Positions 43,666-56,269 of a stretch of DNA of 64,000 bases are shown here, piece after piece; the stretch's first letter is position 1, and the number at the start of each line of letters is the position of its first letter. The DNA comes from Chaenocephalus aceratus (taxonomy: Eukaryota; Chordata; Actinopteri; Perciformes; Channichthyidae). The notes under the pieces were generated by a model. That model had not been told where the DNA came from. It worked only from the letters and a program-made list of their open reading frames with translations, and made no database searches. Both the position numbers and the translations under genes were made by a program. The stretch is from assembly GCA_023974075.1 (NCBI GenBank), contig JAMFTG010000690.1, positions 1-64,000 on the forward strand. The letters run 5' to 3'.

Positions 43666-44251
43666 AATTGCGGTCTTGTTTGTGTACAGACTGTCACTCC
43701 TGTTGACACGGACAACGTCAGCTAACTAGTGCCCACTGCCCACCAGCCACGCCCCGACACATGGGGTCACGCCGGCCAATCACAAAGCTTTGATGCGTTA
43801 TTCTGGCACAGGAAGATTATGTTATAGGACATTTTCGATAAAACAGAATATTGTCGTTCTATTTTTAGACACATCTCGTAATCGACCGGTCGATCATACA
43901 AATCAATTTACAGATATGTTATCAACCTAAGAGAAAACACATTTACACACAAATTACATAGAGCATACACAACAAAAGTCCGTCACCAAAATCACATGTG
44001 TAAACCAAACACTCACCGGCTGCCCGAGTGCCCTGTGGCTGATGAAAACATAAGTGACAAACATTTCACTGGCCGTTTAAAGATGGCTGACGGTCCCTCA
44101 TCAAAAGAGTCCCAAGGGAAACAGAATACTGGAACCAAGGTTCCCTCCCAACTGAGACCTATTTTTCATTACAACCTGCACAACTAAACAAATATCTTAA
44201 AGCTTCATGATTGAAATACATAGAAAGAAAAAAATGAATAAACAACCAAAA
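43666..44251. other. Flank between hAT remnant and LINE
   Basis: Probably the 5' region of the hAT remnant followed by unclassified sequence; no gene recognised. Confidence 0.4.
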
Positions 44252-44800
44252 TTAACTCCACAACCCAACTTTGTTCGCGGGATATTCATTACAGGGTATG
44301 GCTGAGAGGATGGCATTACAGTAGTTGATGCGGGATGTGACAAATGCATTGACCAGGACTTCAGTGTTTGATTGAGAAAGGGATGGGCGGAGTCTGGAGA
44401 TGTTGCGTTTGTGGAAGAAGGCAGTCCGGGTGATGTTATTTATGTGAGGTGAAAATGAGAGGGAGCTGTCCAGGATGACACCAAGGCTCTTAACATGGCC
44501 AGAGAAGGGGATGGAGTAGCCATCAATGATGAGGTTGGAGGCAGGGGAGGATGAGGTTTTGGAGAGCGTGGTTTTGGTGCCAACCAGCAGGGCTTCGGTT
44601 TTGCTGTCGTTTCCCTGGAGGCAGTTGGTGAGAGAGGTTGGGGGGAGGGCAGTGTTGGGTTTGCTGGAAATGTAGACCTGGGTATCATCGGCGTAACAGT
44701 GGAAATGGACATTATGATGATGGAGGATAGTGCCAAGGGGGAGTAGGCAGCTGCCGTCTGATATCAAGGATATGGAATACATTCTCAAATGGCTTGCCAT
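44252..44800 (-). pseudogene. LINE (L2/CR1-like) reverse transcriptase fragment
   Basis: The frame contains FHCYADDTQVYISSK (the F/Y-A-D-D catalytic box), NDSKTEALLVGTK, VKSLGVILDSSLSFSPHIN, and RLRPSLSQSNTEVLVNAFVTSRINYCNAIL, the palm-thumb region and downstream part of a non-LTR reverse transcriptase. A deletion between NCLQ and NDSK removes ~15 residues. It is 5'-truncated near 44800 and the 3' side ends near the AATAAA-rich 44200. Not active. Confidence 0.85.
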
Positions 44801-44917
44801 AGTGGGTATGACACATTAATAGGTTGTTAAATGTTAAGAAGCCCTGAGACACAGTTTCGTGAATATTGTTGTTTTTTACCCCCGCCCGCGGGGGCACCGG
44901 GCTTAACAGGTTAACTA

Positions 44918-45105
44918 GTGGGATAAAGTGTGTGTAACTAGTAAGGTAAAACAATTGTACTAGTGTATCTAGTGGAGACTTTGGACCTCACTAGTTAACT
45001 AGTGCACATTTTAAGCCTCACTAGTCAGCCTGTAAGACCAAAAGAGGCTTCCACTAGTTAACTAGTGAACCTTTTGCCTTCACTAGTTAACGTGTAAGCT
45101 TTAAT
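44918..45105. repeat. Cluster of ACTAGTTAACTAGT palindromes, part 1
   Basis: Core palindrome CACTAGTTAACTAGTG and degenerate versions occur every ~35-45 bp, separated by unlike spacers. Part 1 is preceded by TTAACAGGTTAA and a GC-rich hairpin (CCCCCGCCCGCGGGGGC) at about 44880-44897. Confidence 0.85.
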
Positions 45106-45690
45106 ATGCATCCACTATATGGCCTTTTTGGTGCGAGTGTGCGTATGCTTGTGTGAGAACACCGGCCCTCGAAACACAAAAGTAGAAGATGTGATTGTGG
45201 GATATTTTATCAGCGGTGCTCATGAATGAATAAAGCTGAATCACTGGACAGATCTTAAAATCAGGGTAACGATAAACCTGTATGAAGATAAACAACCCTC
45301 CATATGTGCCTTAGACTAATATTTACGGAAGTCACGGCGATCTCTCAGCCTCTCAGGAACGCTGTGATTGGAAGAGGGTTACTTCCTCTTTATATCCATC
45401 ACTAATGTCACTCTGTTATCAGAGTGCTATTCTAATCCAAGCACCTTTCAAATTGCACCTTAATAAAAAAAATGTAAGAGGATCTATATTCCTGTCTGCA
45501 GTTTTAAGGCAACTTTCTAATTTTAACAAAGTCTTCAATGTTCTTACCTAATTTGATCATAATTACAAAAATACTTTTGTTTTAATACACAGTATATTTA
45601 AGCTCTTAAAGAAACTATTTGGGCTGGGTGGCGCTCTAGTTTACGGCCAATAGGAGACCTCAATGCAGTCTATCCCTCCCCCATTAGCAT
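45106..45690. other. Unclassified insert within the palindrome cluster region
   Basis: No repeat partner or gene found. GGCGCTCTAGTTTACGGCC and flanks near 45635 resemble short interspersed sequence but remain unassigned. Confidence 0.35.
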
Positions 45691-45802
45691 TCTGTGCAAC
45701 TAGTGTGACTAGTGTGCATTTAGGACCCACTAGTACTACTGCTGAACATTTTAAGCCTCACTAGTTCACTATTTTAATTTAAATGTATTTCACTACTTAA
45801 CT
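45691..45802. repeat. Cluster of ACTAGT palindromes, part 2
   Basis: Several CTAGTG/CACTAG half or full sites, including CACTACTTAACTAGTG at the edge of the hAT insertion. Confidence 0.7.
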
Positions 45803-46931
45803 AGTGTTTCTCCTATATACAAATAGCGGCGGCGCACCACCCTTTTCACCCCGGTTACACTTTTCATTTGCCCTGTACGATGGGCGCTGTTAGTGATGAA
45901 AATGGGGGATGTTGGCTTACCAGGCGCCCGCAGCTCACAGGCTTAGTGCGAGCGTGGGAGCGAGCGAGGGAGAGAGAGGGCGCACCGGTACCGGCGCTGT
46001 TGTTATTAGAATCTGGTGCTAGCTGCGCTAACGGATATACGAAGTAGATGTTTTACAACCAGGGTGGAGGAGAGCTCTCCTGTCAGACTGAGAGGCTCAG
46101 TGAAGTAAAGGACTATCTTAGTGTTTAGATAGTTAATTTTACTCTAAGTTATTTCATTGGGTCTCAAACAAATATTTGTTTACAAATTATGTAAACACAT
46201 ATTTCCAAGGCACTCCTTTATAATTATTAGAATAAATAAAAACAGGTTTGAAATCATTCCTATGTATACTATAGGACAGCAAACCAAAAATAGAGAGATA
46301 CAAAAATATGTATAAATAAATGTTAACTGGTAAAATAAGATATAAATGAACAACAAAAATAAAATGAGTTACATTTATTTGTTATGGTAGGTTATTGGTT
46401 ATGTTCACATACTTATTTGATTATTAAAATGTAAACCGATCTTTTTCATATGGGTGTTTAGAGTTGTACCCCCTAGATCAGGTCTCTACTAATTGTGTGC
46501 TCAAAGTGCACCAGATTGAAGCATTTTACTTTAAAATGTTCAAAAAATCTTCCCGGGGGGGCATACCCCCGGACCCACCTAGAGGATGTGACGTCCACCC
46601 CCAATTAAAACATGTTCATACAATACTGAATACATTTGAAGCCATTTTGACGTATATTACCTATGTCAATAAGTTTCTGTTTTTGTAGTGTAAATACACC
46701 TTTTGTAGAGATTTTTCATTTATTCTTTATATATAAAATCTCGCCTAGGGCAGCAAATTGGCTAGAACCGGCCCTGGAACCGGCCTCAAGAGCCTTTCTT
46801 GTGCTGGCAGACAAATAGAAACAAATTGGGGGGGCGCACTTCGCACGAGCACACACAAAAAAATTCCATGCGCTCCGCGCTCACATTATGCTGGGCCCAC
46901 GTGCTATGACTCCATCCTAGGGGAAACACTG
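45803..46931. mobile_element. Non-autonomous hAT, CAGTGTTTCC-type termini, composite
   Basis: The right end (minus strand CAGTGTTTCCCCTAGGATGG) and the left TAGTGTTTCTCCTATATAC are imperfect inverted repeats, and CACTAGT clusters resume directly outside. A second hAT-type end lies inside at about 46742-46775 (minus strand CAGGGCCGGTTCTAGCC, with CCTAGGCGAGA). The block 46480-46600 (GTGCACCAGATTGAAGC, CCCCCGGACCCACCTAG) recurs at 51350-51430. The 8-bp duplication could not be confirmed. Confidence 0.5.
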
Positions 46932-47263
46932 AAATGGTTCACTAGTTAACGTGTAGACATTTTGAGACCCACTAGTTAACTAGTAAGGTTAAAAGACAAT
47001 CAACTAGTGAACCTTTTCGCCTTTACTAGTTAACTAGTGAGTGATTCTGGGTGCTACTAGTTAACTAATGCAGACAAATGTATGCCACTAGTTAACTAGT
47101 TCTGGTTCCTTTTTGTAACTAGTTAACATGTCAGAGTTTTTGCAGCACACTAGTTAACTTGTAAGACTTTTAGTGTCACTAGTACGGTCAGAGGGTCACT
47201 AGTTCATCAACAAGCTTACAAGTTGGGACTTTGGTGCTACTAGTGCTGCTCCTGGCAACTGGT
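46932..47263. repeat. Cluster of ACTAGTTAACTAGT palindromes, part 3
   Basis: At least ten sites in ~330 bp, including four with an intact ACTAGTTAACTAGT core, spaced ~35-45 bp. It is the densest part of the cluster. Confidence 0.88.
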
Positions 47264-48692
47264 ATAATGTTTGGTAACACTTTATATTAAAGGTGGGGTA
47301 TGTAATTTATTTCAGAAACACTTTTTGTTATATTCCATGGAATGCTCATAACATCCCGATAGCAATGAATATATTAAATGCTTTGACAATAAATACATAC
47401 AAAAATATAATCTGTGGAAGCCGTAGTACTGTAAAAAGCATGACCAATCATTTAAGCCGGGCCGGCTAAAATGATTGGATGGCCTACCTGCCTGTCAGCC
47501 TTCCATCTGTGCACAAACTTATCTCGTGCCCTCATTGGTCATGTGCGCGTTCGTGTGTGTTGGAGGAGGGGCTCTGTTAGGAAGTGGCAGATTTTTTCCG
47601 GTTATGTATTTTCAAATTCTTCCGCAGTCGAGCTGGTTTCTCAAAAATGACATACCCTAACCTTTAAGGTACACAAATTCACCATCAACTAGTTGTTAAT
47701 TAACATGCATATTAGCAGTATATTGGCTCTTTATTAGTCATTATAAAACAATTATTAATGCCTTATTCTACATGACCATATTCTACAAGTAATAGGCCAT
47801 TAGTTGAGAGTTTTTCCTCAATAACCCTCTAATTAGTTCTTATTTGTTGCAAGTAAGGACATTGTTATACATGACTTTTGGTCTTAATATGCGCTGCTCA
47901 ATATGGGCTCAATAAGGCAGTAGTACCACAAGAATAGTAATTCTCCCACAATAACACTTAACAAATATGATCTATTCTTATGTAACAAGACATGAAACTA
48001 TAAGTGTTGATTAAGTCTAAATAACTCAAAATTAGGTATTTCTATCTAAGAATATGTTCCCTATTTTAAAGTGAAGTCTTGTTCATAACCAATAAGCTAG
48101 TAATTTGACTCTAATTGACCTAAACAGGTTCCCTATTCTAAAGTTGCCTCTTCTTCACACTTTGTAAATACATTATAGCACACAACTACTGAAATTAACT
48201 TCAACAGTACATGAACAAAGTAGGCACACGTTGAAATATTAATGAATCACTAAAGAGAGGTTCAGACACATGTACCAAAACATGTCAAGTTTCTCCAAGG
48301 CTGATGACACATATGCAGCCTGTACCTTTTAATAAAAACTGATTTTTAACAGAGTTCATGTATTTTTGATCATACTGTGTGACCTTGTATGTACTTACAC
48401 AATAGGTGTAATGTTCTCTCTATGTGTTGTACTTTCTCAGTGTGAACATAGATTAAACAGCTAGCCAAACTATTTTGAGAGCCAGGGAATGAGCAGCCAT
48501 GCTCCTTTATTGACTTATTGCAGTCCACTGACATTCAAACGGAGTGAAACTATAAAAATAAGTTACAAGGCACTTAATGATCTCATACATGGAAGTGTAA
48601 CATACACAGATTAACACATAGGACCGCTAAGTGTAAACAAGGTAAATATAGCCAATGCTAGCTGCACAATAAGCATGTAGTATGGAGTATAA
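47264..48692. mobile_element. GGTAACACTTTA-type fish DNA repeat (left part)
   Basis: Starts near GGTAACACTTTATATTAAGG (before a MITE insertion) and includes ATGCATATTAGCAGTATATT, GGCTCTTTATTAGTCATTAT and TTATTAATGCCTTATTCTAC, a common fish repeat I remember but cannot classify. 47930-48065 is the reverse complement of 62145-62290, so the two flank the Harbinger element as inverted repeats of one older element. Confidence 0.6.
47291..47663. mobile_element. TTAA-inserting MITE, complete copy (373 bp)
   Basis: TTAA duplications at 47287-47290 and 47664-47667 flank AGGTGGGGTATGTAA and, inverted, AGGTTAGGGTATGTC. Inside are GGAATGCTCATAAC and GGCCTACCTGCCTGTCAGCC. TTAA fits piggyBac or Kolobok. 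Two more copies are at 57710-58088 and 59871-60093. Confidence 0.85.
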
Positions 48693-49013
48693 TGGCGCAT
48701 TTCCACTGCTGCGGGTAGCCCCGGTTAAGTGTCCATAATCGTCCTCAAGTGGCCAGGCCAGTTTTTGGTGGCCTTTCCATATAGCGCAGCACCGGCTAGC
48801 GGGTACTTTACCCCTCTTTTTCCGGCCCCATAAAATTGTGGTTCTATCAGGCCAGGGCTGAACTAGTGACGTCAACACTCTCGACTGCTGATTGGTCAGA
48901 GAGAATCGTCACAAGATCGCGCGCGAGATCATCCTTAGCGTCGCATATATATTTAGAAGCAAGCTTGCAGCATTTTTATACACAGCATTTTTGTAAACGA
49001 AGGAGCTACAACA

Positions 49014-50504
49014 ATGGCAACGTCGAAGAAAAGCACACCGTGGTCGACCGAGGAGGTGACGACGTTCCTACATCTCATTGGGGATGATAAAATCCAGCGG
49101 GAGCTCGACGGAACAACTCGAAATGTGAAAGTGTTCCAGGATGCTCTGCACAGATGTCCGAACGCGGATTTTGAGGACTTTCCTGCAGTGTAGGGACAAA
49201 CTGAAAAAAGATGAAGAGTGAATATCGCCAAGTAAAGGAAAACAACAACACAAGTGGTGCGGGTAGGAAACACTGGAAATGGTGCGACTTGTTGGACCAG
49301 ATTTACGGCCAAAGACCGGCCAACGCTGGGAGGGAGGGAGGCCTGGACTCTGCAACGGCTTTACTGGAGTCCCTGCAAGGTACGCTCAATTCTAACAAAG
49401 AAGTCTATTTTATCCTTACATTAATGTTCGTCAACCCATGCTTTTATGGAGCCCCGAAGAGCTACATAGCTAGCTAAGGCAGATAGCCTTAGCTAGAGCT
49501 ATTGTTTGCTAACACCATATGTGCCATTGTTTACGTTCAGTTTTTATTTTCTATAGTTGTTGTCGCTATTTAGTATTGTGCTGCAGTAGTTTGTGGAATT
49601 AACAAGTCATTTTGCTGTTCTAGAATGATTACATTGGGACTGAGGAGGAACATTCCCGTACAACGGGTGATGGCAGTGTTCCGTCCACAACATCGTCATC
49701 GAATCCAGAACGGACCCCAACTCGACCACAGACACCAGCCGAATAACCGACACCAACTCAACCACCGCCGAGTGCCATCACGACACCGCAGCGTGTGGTT
49801 CTAGGTAAGAAATAGGAATGGCAAAACGACTGGAATTGTGTTTTTTATTTTTTAAACCTTGGATCATCCATCGCCAGTAATTAAAATAAGCTATACCACT
49901 GTGTGGAAATGCTCTGTTACAAGTAAAGTCTTAGCTAGTAAGCAGCTAGTACAGTTGTGTGTGACATCCTATCATATACATATATTTATATTCATTATCA
50001 ACAGGCTGGACATAATGTAATCCACTTTCACAATCATTGTAAACATCTAGGGCCAGAACTTTCTTTAGTTCATCCTTACTGTTGTTCTGTTTATACATGT
50101 TATTCTTATATCCTTGTGTGACCTGTACCTGTCCTGTGTTTTTTCCTTATTGCTAATTATTATCTTATTGTCACCCAGGAAAGTGGAAACGAGGAGGAGA
50201 GGATCGGGCCCAGCAGGAACGGCACTTGGACTGGGCCAAAGCGTCTGCTGAGCGGAGATGGGAGTTGGATGCGGCCTTGAGAAGGGAGGAGGCCGTCTTG
50301 AGAAGGGAGGAGGCCACTCAAGCAGAGACCTTCAACCTAGCCTTCCTGCTCACTCTTGCCGAGGTGCTAGGGGGACTGGGCAGCCAACGTGGCAGCAGAC
50401 GTGGCAGCCGACGTGGCCGCCGACGTGGCCGCCGACGTGGCCGCCGACGTGGCCGCCGACGCGGCCGCCGACATGGCCACCGACGTGGCCCGTCTCCTCC
50501 GTGA
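49014..50504 (+). pseudogene. Harbinger Myb/SANT-like DNA-binding protein, three exons
   Basis: Exon 1 starts MATSKKSTPWSTEEVTTFLH, the first helix of a Myb/SANT (MSANTD/NAIF1-like) domain. After a frameshift near 49170-49200 and another at AAAAAAG about 49210 the frame continues MKSEYRQVKENNNTSGAGRK and HWKWCDLLDQIYGQRP, the rest of the domain. A donor CAAG|GTACGC lies near 49379. Exon 2 (about 49623-49804, NDYIGTEEEHSRTTGDGS) has an in-frame stop near 49745. Exon 3 (about 50181-50504) encodes AQQERHLDWAKASAERRWEL and an Arg/Gly tail. In Harbingers this protein brings the transposase to the nucleus and to the TIRs; this copy is broken. Confidence 0.85.
50390..50485 (+). repeat. 12-bp coding minisatellite in exon 3
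   Basis: GCCGACGTGGCC-type units in tandem, about eight, encoding an RRGR run. The expansion gives the Myb/SANT protein an unusual basic C-terminus. Confidence 0.9.
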
Positions 50505-51839
50505 TACTTAAAATAACCTTAATAGTTATTGTACATATTATATATTGTTTTATCTAGTTCATTTTTAAATGCAACATTTGTACTTTCTTGTTTATTTATT
50601 TTCTTTAAAATGTTCACTTTATTTTTACAATGCCATGTATATTTATGCTGGCTGCAATACAGTTTTAACTTTTTTATTTGTATTGTTTAATGCAGGGGTG
50701 GGGAATCTCTGGCCCCCGGGCCTTATACGGCCCGCGAAAAAATTATAGACGGCCCTCGAGGTAACTCACGCAAAAAAAATTTTGTTTTAGAACTCTAGAC
50801 CGCAAAAATTAAACAAGCGAGTGCCTGTTTTTCCTGGCCAAGGTCAGGGTCCTTGAACACAACACGAGCCTAACGTGTCATCACGTGTATATGTCTCGCC
50901 CGACAGGGGTTTAGAGCTGCCGGAGAGCACCAGGAACGTCGCTCCGGCCGGGACTTCACAAATGTCAGTACCCATAAGGAGCCGTACACATGCCGCAGTT
51001 TTTTGCATGGCTGTGTCTTTAGTTGAAAGCCCAGTGGTGATCTGTTCATCTATCATACTGATCATACAGTCAATAACTTTGTTGTATTAGCATCTGGTTA
51101 GCTAGCTATGCTAACGAATATAAGAAGCTTTTTCTCCAACCAGTGAGGTAAAGGCACATCTTTATATGATCATTATAGTTATAAAAAAAATAAGAGAATA
51201 AAGTAAACAGGTATAAAATACTGTATGACAGTAAAAAAAAAGTTGTTATTAATAAACAACAATACAGTTTGAAAGTGATTTGTAAAATATCCATAAAGAA
51301 AATCTGCTTACTGTTCTGTTTCATATGGGTGTTGAGAGATGTATCCATACATCTCTTAACTCTTAAAGTGTACCAGATTGATGCTTTTTTAATCTTCCCG
51401 GGGGAACATGCCCCCCGGACCCCCCTAGAGGAGGATAGGTCCCCCCCCCACACTTAAATCATATTCACATGGATAGGAAATTAAATTGCACACATCTTGT
51501 GTCCATATCTTTCTGTTTTGGTGGTCATGCCACAACCTTGCACGTGCATGCATGCGCGAGTCATATTAAGATATCTGGATTAAGAGGTTGCTTTTTCTTT
51601 GCACAGCATGAAAGAAAGGAGAAATTAATGGGCTGTGAGTAGTAGTAATCATACCCCTTTCGTCAAATTAGTATGCATAACAAGTGACAGGTGGACACGC
51701 CCCCAATTATGCAAATGAGCTAAGTCCGTCTCCCATTGGCCAATGAGCTAAGTCCCGCCTCCCATGTCCCGCCTCCCATTCTTTGATGTCAGATTGGCGT
51801 GAAAGGCCCCTCGGCGTGATTCTTTGTTGTATTGATTAA

Positions 51840-52160
51840 GATAGTTAAGGTATTTGACCCCTGACCCTGAGAGTGGAGTAATTACCCTGCAATCAGATTG
51901 GCGTGAAAGGCCCCCCGGCGTGATTCTTTGTTGTATTGATTAAGATAGTTAAGGTATTTGACCCCTGACCCTGAGAGTGGAGTAATTAGACTGCAATTAG
52001 ATTAGCCCCAAGCACCCCCTTTGTTGTATAGGTCTTTTGATGTATTGATTAAGATAGTTAAGGTATTTGACCCTTGCCCGAGAGTGGAGTAATTAGATTA
52101 GCCCCAGGCAGTCCCTTTGTTGTATAGGTATTTTGATGTATTGAATAAGATAGTCTCTTT
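51840..52160. repeat. Left subterminal ~108-bp tandem repeats of the palindrome
   Basis: Units with TTGATTAAGATAGTTAAGG, TTTGACCC and GAGTGGAGTAATTA, the inverted form of the array at 8290-8735. Confidence 0.8.
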
Positions 52161-52300
52161 GACCCCTGCCCCTCAGAGCCCTTTGTTGTCTAATCTAATT
52201 AGCCTTTGATGCCTGCCCTTTGATGTGATGTGTAATTTCACACTGATGAAAGCCTCTGGTGTTAATCTCTGTATAAATGAGCCTCCTAAGGCTATGACCG

Positions 52301-52400
52301 GTGTATAGAGATATGCTCAAAACTAAATTTAAAAAAGACAGACAATTCAGCTTACCAAGCCAACAGTCTGAAGCGCCAGTCAAGAAACGAATGCAGCATC
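52301..52400 (+). pseudogene. Leader fragment related to the gene at 4818-5604
   Basis: A short frame ...LPSQQSEAPVKKRMQHRG... aligns with ...YSHQYGAPIKKRMQYMC... of the larger element's gene, and is mirrored at about 56018-56117 (minus strand). It shows that the palindrome derives from an element carrying that gene. Nothing downstream is open. Confidence 0.45.
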
Positions 52401-52870
52401 GGGGGTTCAGAGTACAGCCTCTTTCTGGTCATGTGTGTTGGAGGAGGGGCTCTGTAAGGAAGGTGTACTTTCAAATTATTGCTCACTCGAGATGGTTTCT
52501 CCAAAATGACAGTTTTTGCATACATAAAAAGTGTATCTTACAGTTCCTTTAGTTGTAGGATTGTGAACTAATGTATAATTACTTGTATTAACTATAGGTT
52601 TGCATCCATTAAAGTGTATCTTACAGTTCCTTTATGAGTGAATTACACACACATCTGAAGAGTGTCACTAAAAAAGTTTTACGCAGTGACTGACATTCTG
52701 TGTGGGAGTTCACACCCGAGCTGCTGTAGGGGGTTGAGTATGTTTTGGCTCTCGGGGGATTGTGGGTTAAGAGACAGATTCTTAACTAAATCTTTACACA
52801 TAAATCTGCCGAATGTCTGTAAAAAAAAGTCTTTAAATCAAAAAACTTCCCTACCCTTAAGAACAATTAA

Positions 52871-52886
52871 CACACACACACACACA

Positions 52887-52929
<43 letters not shown>
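52871..52929. repeat. (CA)n microsatellite, left arm
   Basis: About 29 CA units with one interruption. The mirror (GT)n at about 54521-54550 is shorter, so the arms have drifted independently. Confidence 0.95.
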
Positions 52930-52932
<3 letters not shown>

Positions 52933-53719
52933 GGAGTTTCCCCTTGATGTGAGGATTTAAGATAAGCAGGAGTGTTAATGTATATGTTAATTAAGACACT
53001 CACTAAGACACCTAAAAAACGTTATTGCCCTCTCTAGATCTGATTCAGTTTTTGTTTTAAATGATATGTGAGTGCTAAGGATGTTTCTTTTTAAGTTTTC
53101 TGTGAAACTGTTAACTACAAGGAAGTATCTGCTTGCAAAGAGGGTATTCATATTAATTTAAAAGATCTTATTTAGTTTTTGAATAGTGATAACTAAGGAT
53201 GTTCTCTTTAGTTGTAGGATTGTGAACTAATGTATAATTACCTTTATTTAACTATAAGAAAAGAGGTGTTTCATTTCACAGATCCACCTTGATTGTTGTT
53301 GTGAGGGGTGAAGGAAGAGGGACGGGGGAGGAAAATTCAGAGGATGAAGAAGCAGAAAACATAACTTGTTTGTAAAACGGACAGCACGTCAGTTTCAAGA
53401 AAGATGACACAGTGTTTATGCATGACATGCAAAATATCTTGAAGCCCTATTTAAAAAAAATAAGGTACAAGTATATTGTGTTGAAAAATCCCAAAAAGTC
53501 GTAATATTGTATAATGTATTAGTTGCATGTTGTATTTTGCTAGAAATCACTATGTAGTTTTTCAAAAATATAATGGAAAAAGGAGAGAAAGACAAAAAAC
53601 AAAATATCACAGTAAAAAAAGTAATGTTGTGTTTAAAATAACATGAAAGAAATCAAAGTAACGCCTCTAAAAAACATATATTTAGAAAAGTAATGTTAGT
53701 CATGTCAAGTTCTCAAGAC

Positions 53720-53841
53720 TTACACTTTAATGAATGCAAACCTTTTTAACCGGGTAAAATATTCATAAGGAATTTGTTTTCTTTATGTCTCTCTAAAAAG
53801 GCAAGTTTGTGATTTTAACACTGTTTCGATGAAACACAGCA
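53720..53841. other. Loop at the palindrome centre
   Basis: Single-copy 122 bp between TCTCAAGAC and GTCTTGAAA. It contains a partial ACTTTAATGAATGCAAACC block that recurs in the arms. Confidence 0.7.
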
Positions 53842-54517
53842 GTCTTGAAAACTTGACATGACTAACATTACTTTTCTAAATATATGTTTTTTAGAGGCGT
53901 TACTTTGATTTATTCATGTTATTTTAAACACAACATTACTTTTTTCATATTTTTTCAACATACTGTGATATTTTGTTTTTTTTCTTTCTCTCCTTTTTCC
54001 ATTATATTTTTTGAAAAACTACATAGTGATTTCTAGCAAAAACAACATGCAACTAATACATTATACAATATTACGACTTTTTGGGATATTTTCAACACAA
54101 TATACTTGTACCTTATTTTTTTTAAATAGGTCTTCAAGATATTTTGCATGTCATGCATAAACACTGTGTCATCTTTCTTGAAACTGACGTGCTGTCCGTT
54201 TTACAAACAAGTTATGTTTTCTGCTTCTTCATCCTCTGAGTTTTCCTCCCCCGTCCCTCTTCCTTCACCCCTCACAACAACAATCAAGGTGGATCTGTGA
54301 AATGAAACACCTCTTTTCTTATAGTTAAATAAAGGTAATTATACATTAGTTCACAATCCTACAACTAAAGAGAACATCCTTAGTTATCACTATTAAAAAA
54401 CTAAATAAGATCTAGAGAGGGCAATAACGTTTTTTAGGTGTCTTAGTGAGTGTCTTAATTAACATATAAATTAACATCCCCTGCTTATCTTAAATCCTCA
54501 CATCAAGGGGCAACTCC

Positions 54518-54552
<35 letters not shown>

Positions 54553-54559
54553 ATTGTTC

Positions 54560-55550
54560 TTAAGGGTAGGGAACACTAACACTATCGCACAGATAGTGTT
54601 CTAAATCTGCCTACCTTCCCTGCACTTTTGTGTATAAAAGCTGAAAAAAGTAGATAATGAAGTACTTTGTTTTAGTAGATTTCGTTAACCCCCTGACTCT
54701 TAATGTCAGTTTGTGATGTTGAGGCTATTTCAGTGAAAAACAAGGCTGTTTTGAACATTTGCCAGATTTATGCTTAAATTCTCTGAGAAAGTTACTGAAA
54801 ATATACACTTTTGTGTATAAAAGAGGACCACTAACATAAAGTACTCTGTTTGATGAGATTTCGTTAGGCTTCTGACTCTAAAAAGGTAGGTTTTTTGATT
54901 TAAAGACTTTTTTTACAGACATTCGGCAGATTTATGTGTAAAGATGTAGTTAAGAATCTTCTCTTAACCCACCACCATCCCCCGAGAGCCAAAACATACT
55001 TAACCCCTGCAGCAGTTCGGGTGTGAATCCCATACAGAATGTCAGGCACTGCGTACAACTTTTTTAGTGACACTCTGCAGATTTGTGTGTAATTCACTCA
55101 CAAAGGAACTGTAAGATACACTTTAATGGATGCAAACCTTTTTCACATTAGCGATTAAACAGATGAGATCAACAGTCAAATGTGACTGTGTGTGTGTTAA
55201 TTGTTCTTAAGGGTAGGGGGTAGGTAATTTTTTGGAGAAAAGTCAGAGTCTTTTGCAGTCAAACCGGGGGAGAAATCCTGCTCCTTCCTTCAACCTTCCT
55301 TACAGAGCCCCTCCTCCAACACACATGACCAGAAAGAGGCTGTACTCTGAACCCCCGTGGACACTTTTGTTCTGGTCAGCCTGGAGCCGTATGGAGTGAA
55401 ATGGAGCAGAAACACACATTCTTTATGGGTACAACAAAATCTAATAGTACACCATACAGCAAAGATACACTTTTGTGTATAAAAGAGGACCACTAACATA
55501 AAGTACTCTGTTTGATGAGATTTCGTTAGGCTTCTGACTCTAAAAAGGCA
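54560..55550. other. Right-arm-only segment of the palindrome
   Basis: Lacks a mirror in the left arm. 54600-54950 matches 5825-6170 of the larger element, and 54790-55130 is repeated at about 55470-55820. It reflects a later duplication or a loss from the left arm. Confidence 0.6.
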
Positions 55551-56269
55551 AGTTTTTTGATTTAAAGACTTTTTTTTACAGACATTCGGCAGATGTATGT
55601 GTAAAGATTTAGTTAAGAATCTGTCTCTTAACCCACCATCCCCCGAGAGCCAAAACATACTCAACCCCCTACAGCAGCTCGGGTGTGAACTCCCATACGT
55701 CAGTATGGGAGTTACTGACCTATGTCAGTCACTGCGTAAAACTTTTTTAGTGACACTCTGCAGATTTGTGTGTAATTCACTCACAAAGGAACTGTAAGAT
55801 ACACTTTAATGGATGCAAACCTATAGTTAATACAAGTAATTATACATTAGTTCACAATCCTACAACTAAAGGAACTGTAAGATACACTTTTTATGTATGC
55901 AAAAACTGTCATTTTGGAGAAACCATCTCGAGTGAGCTATAATTTGAAAGTGCACCTTCCTTACAGAGCCCCTCCTCCAATACACCTGACCAGAAAGAGG
56001 CTGTACTCTGAACCCCCGATGCTGCATTCGTTTCTTGACTGGCGCTTCAGACGGTTGACTTGGTATGCTGAATTGTCTGTCTTTTTTTAATTTAGTTTTG
56101 AGCATATCTCTATACACCGGTCATAGCCTTAGGAGGCTCATTTATACAGAGATTAACACCAGAGGCTTTCATCAGTGTGAAATTACACATCACATCAAAG
56201 GGCAGGCATCAAAGGCTAATTAGATTAAACAACAAAGGGCTATGATGGGCAGGGGTCAAAGAGACTATC

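Noticed and set aside
45803..46931. 8-bp duplication for this hAT
   Set aside because: Flanking bases TACTTAAC and AAATGGTT do not match; the boundary or the element is chimeric, so no duplication was claimed.
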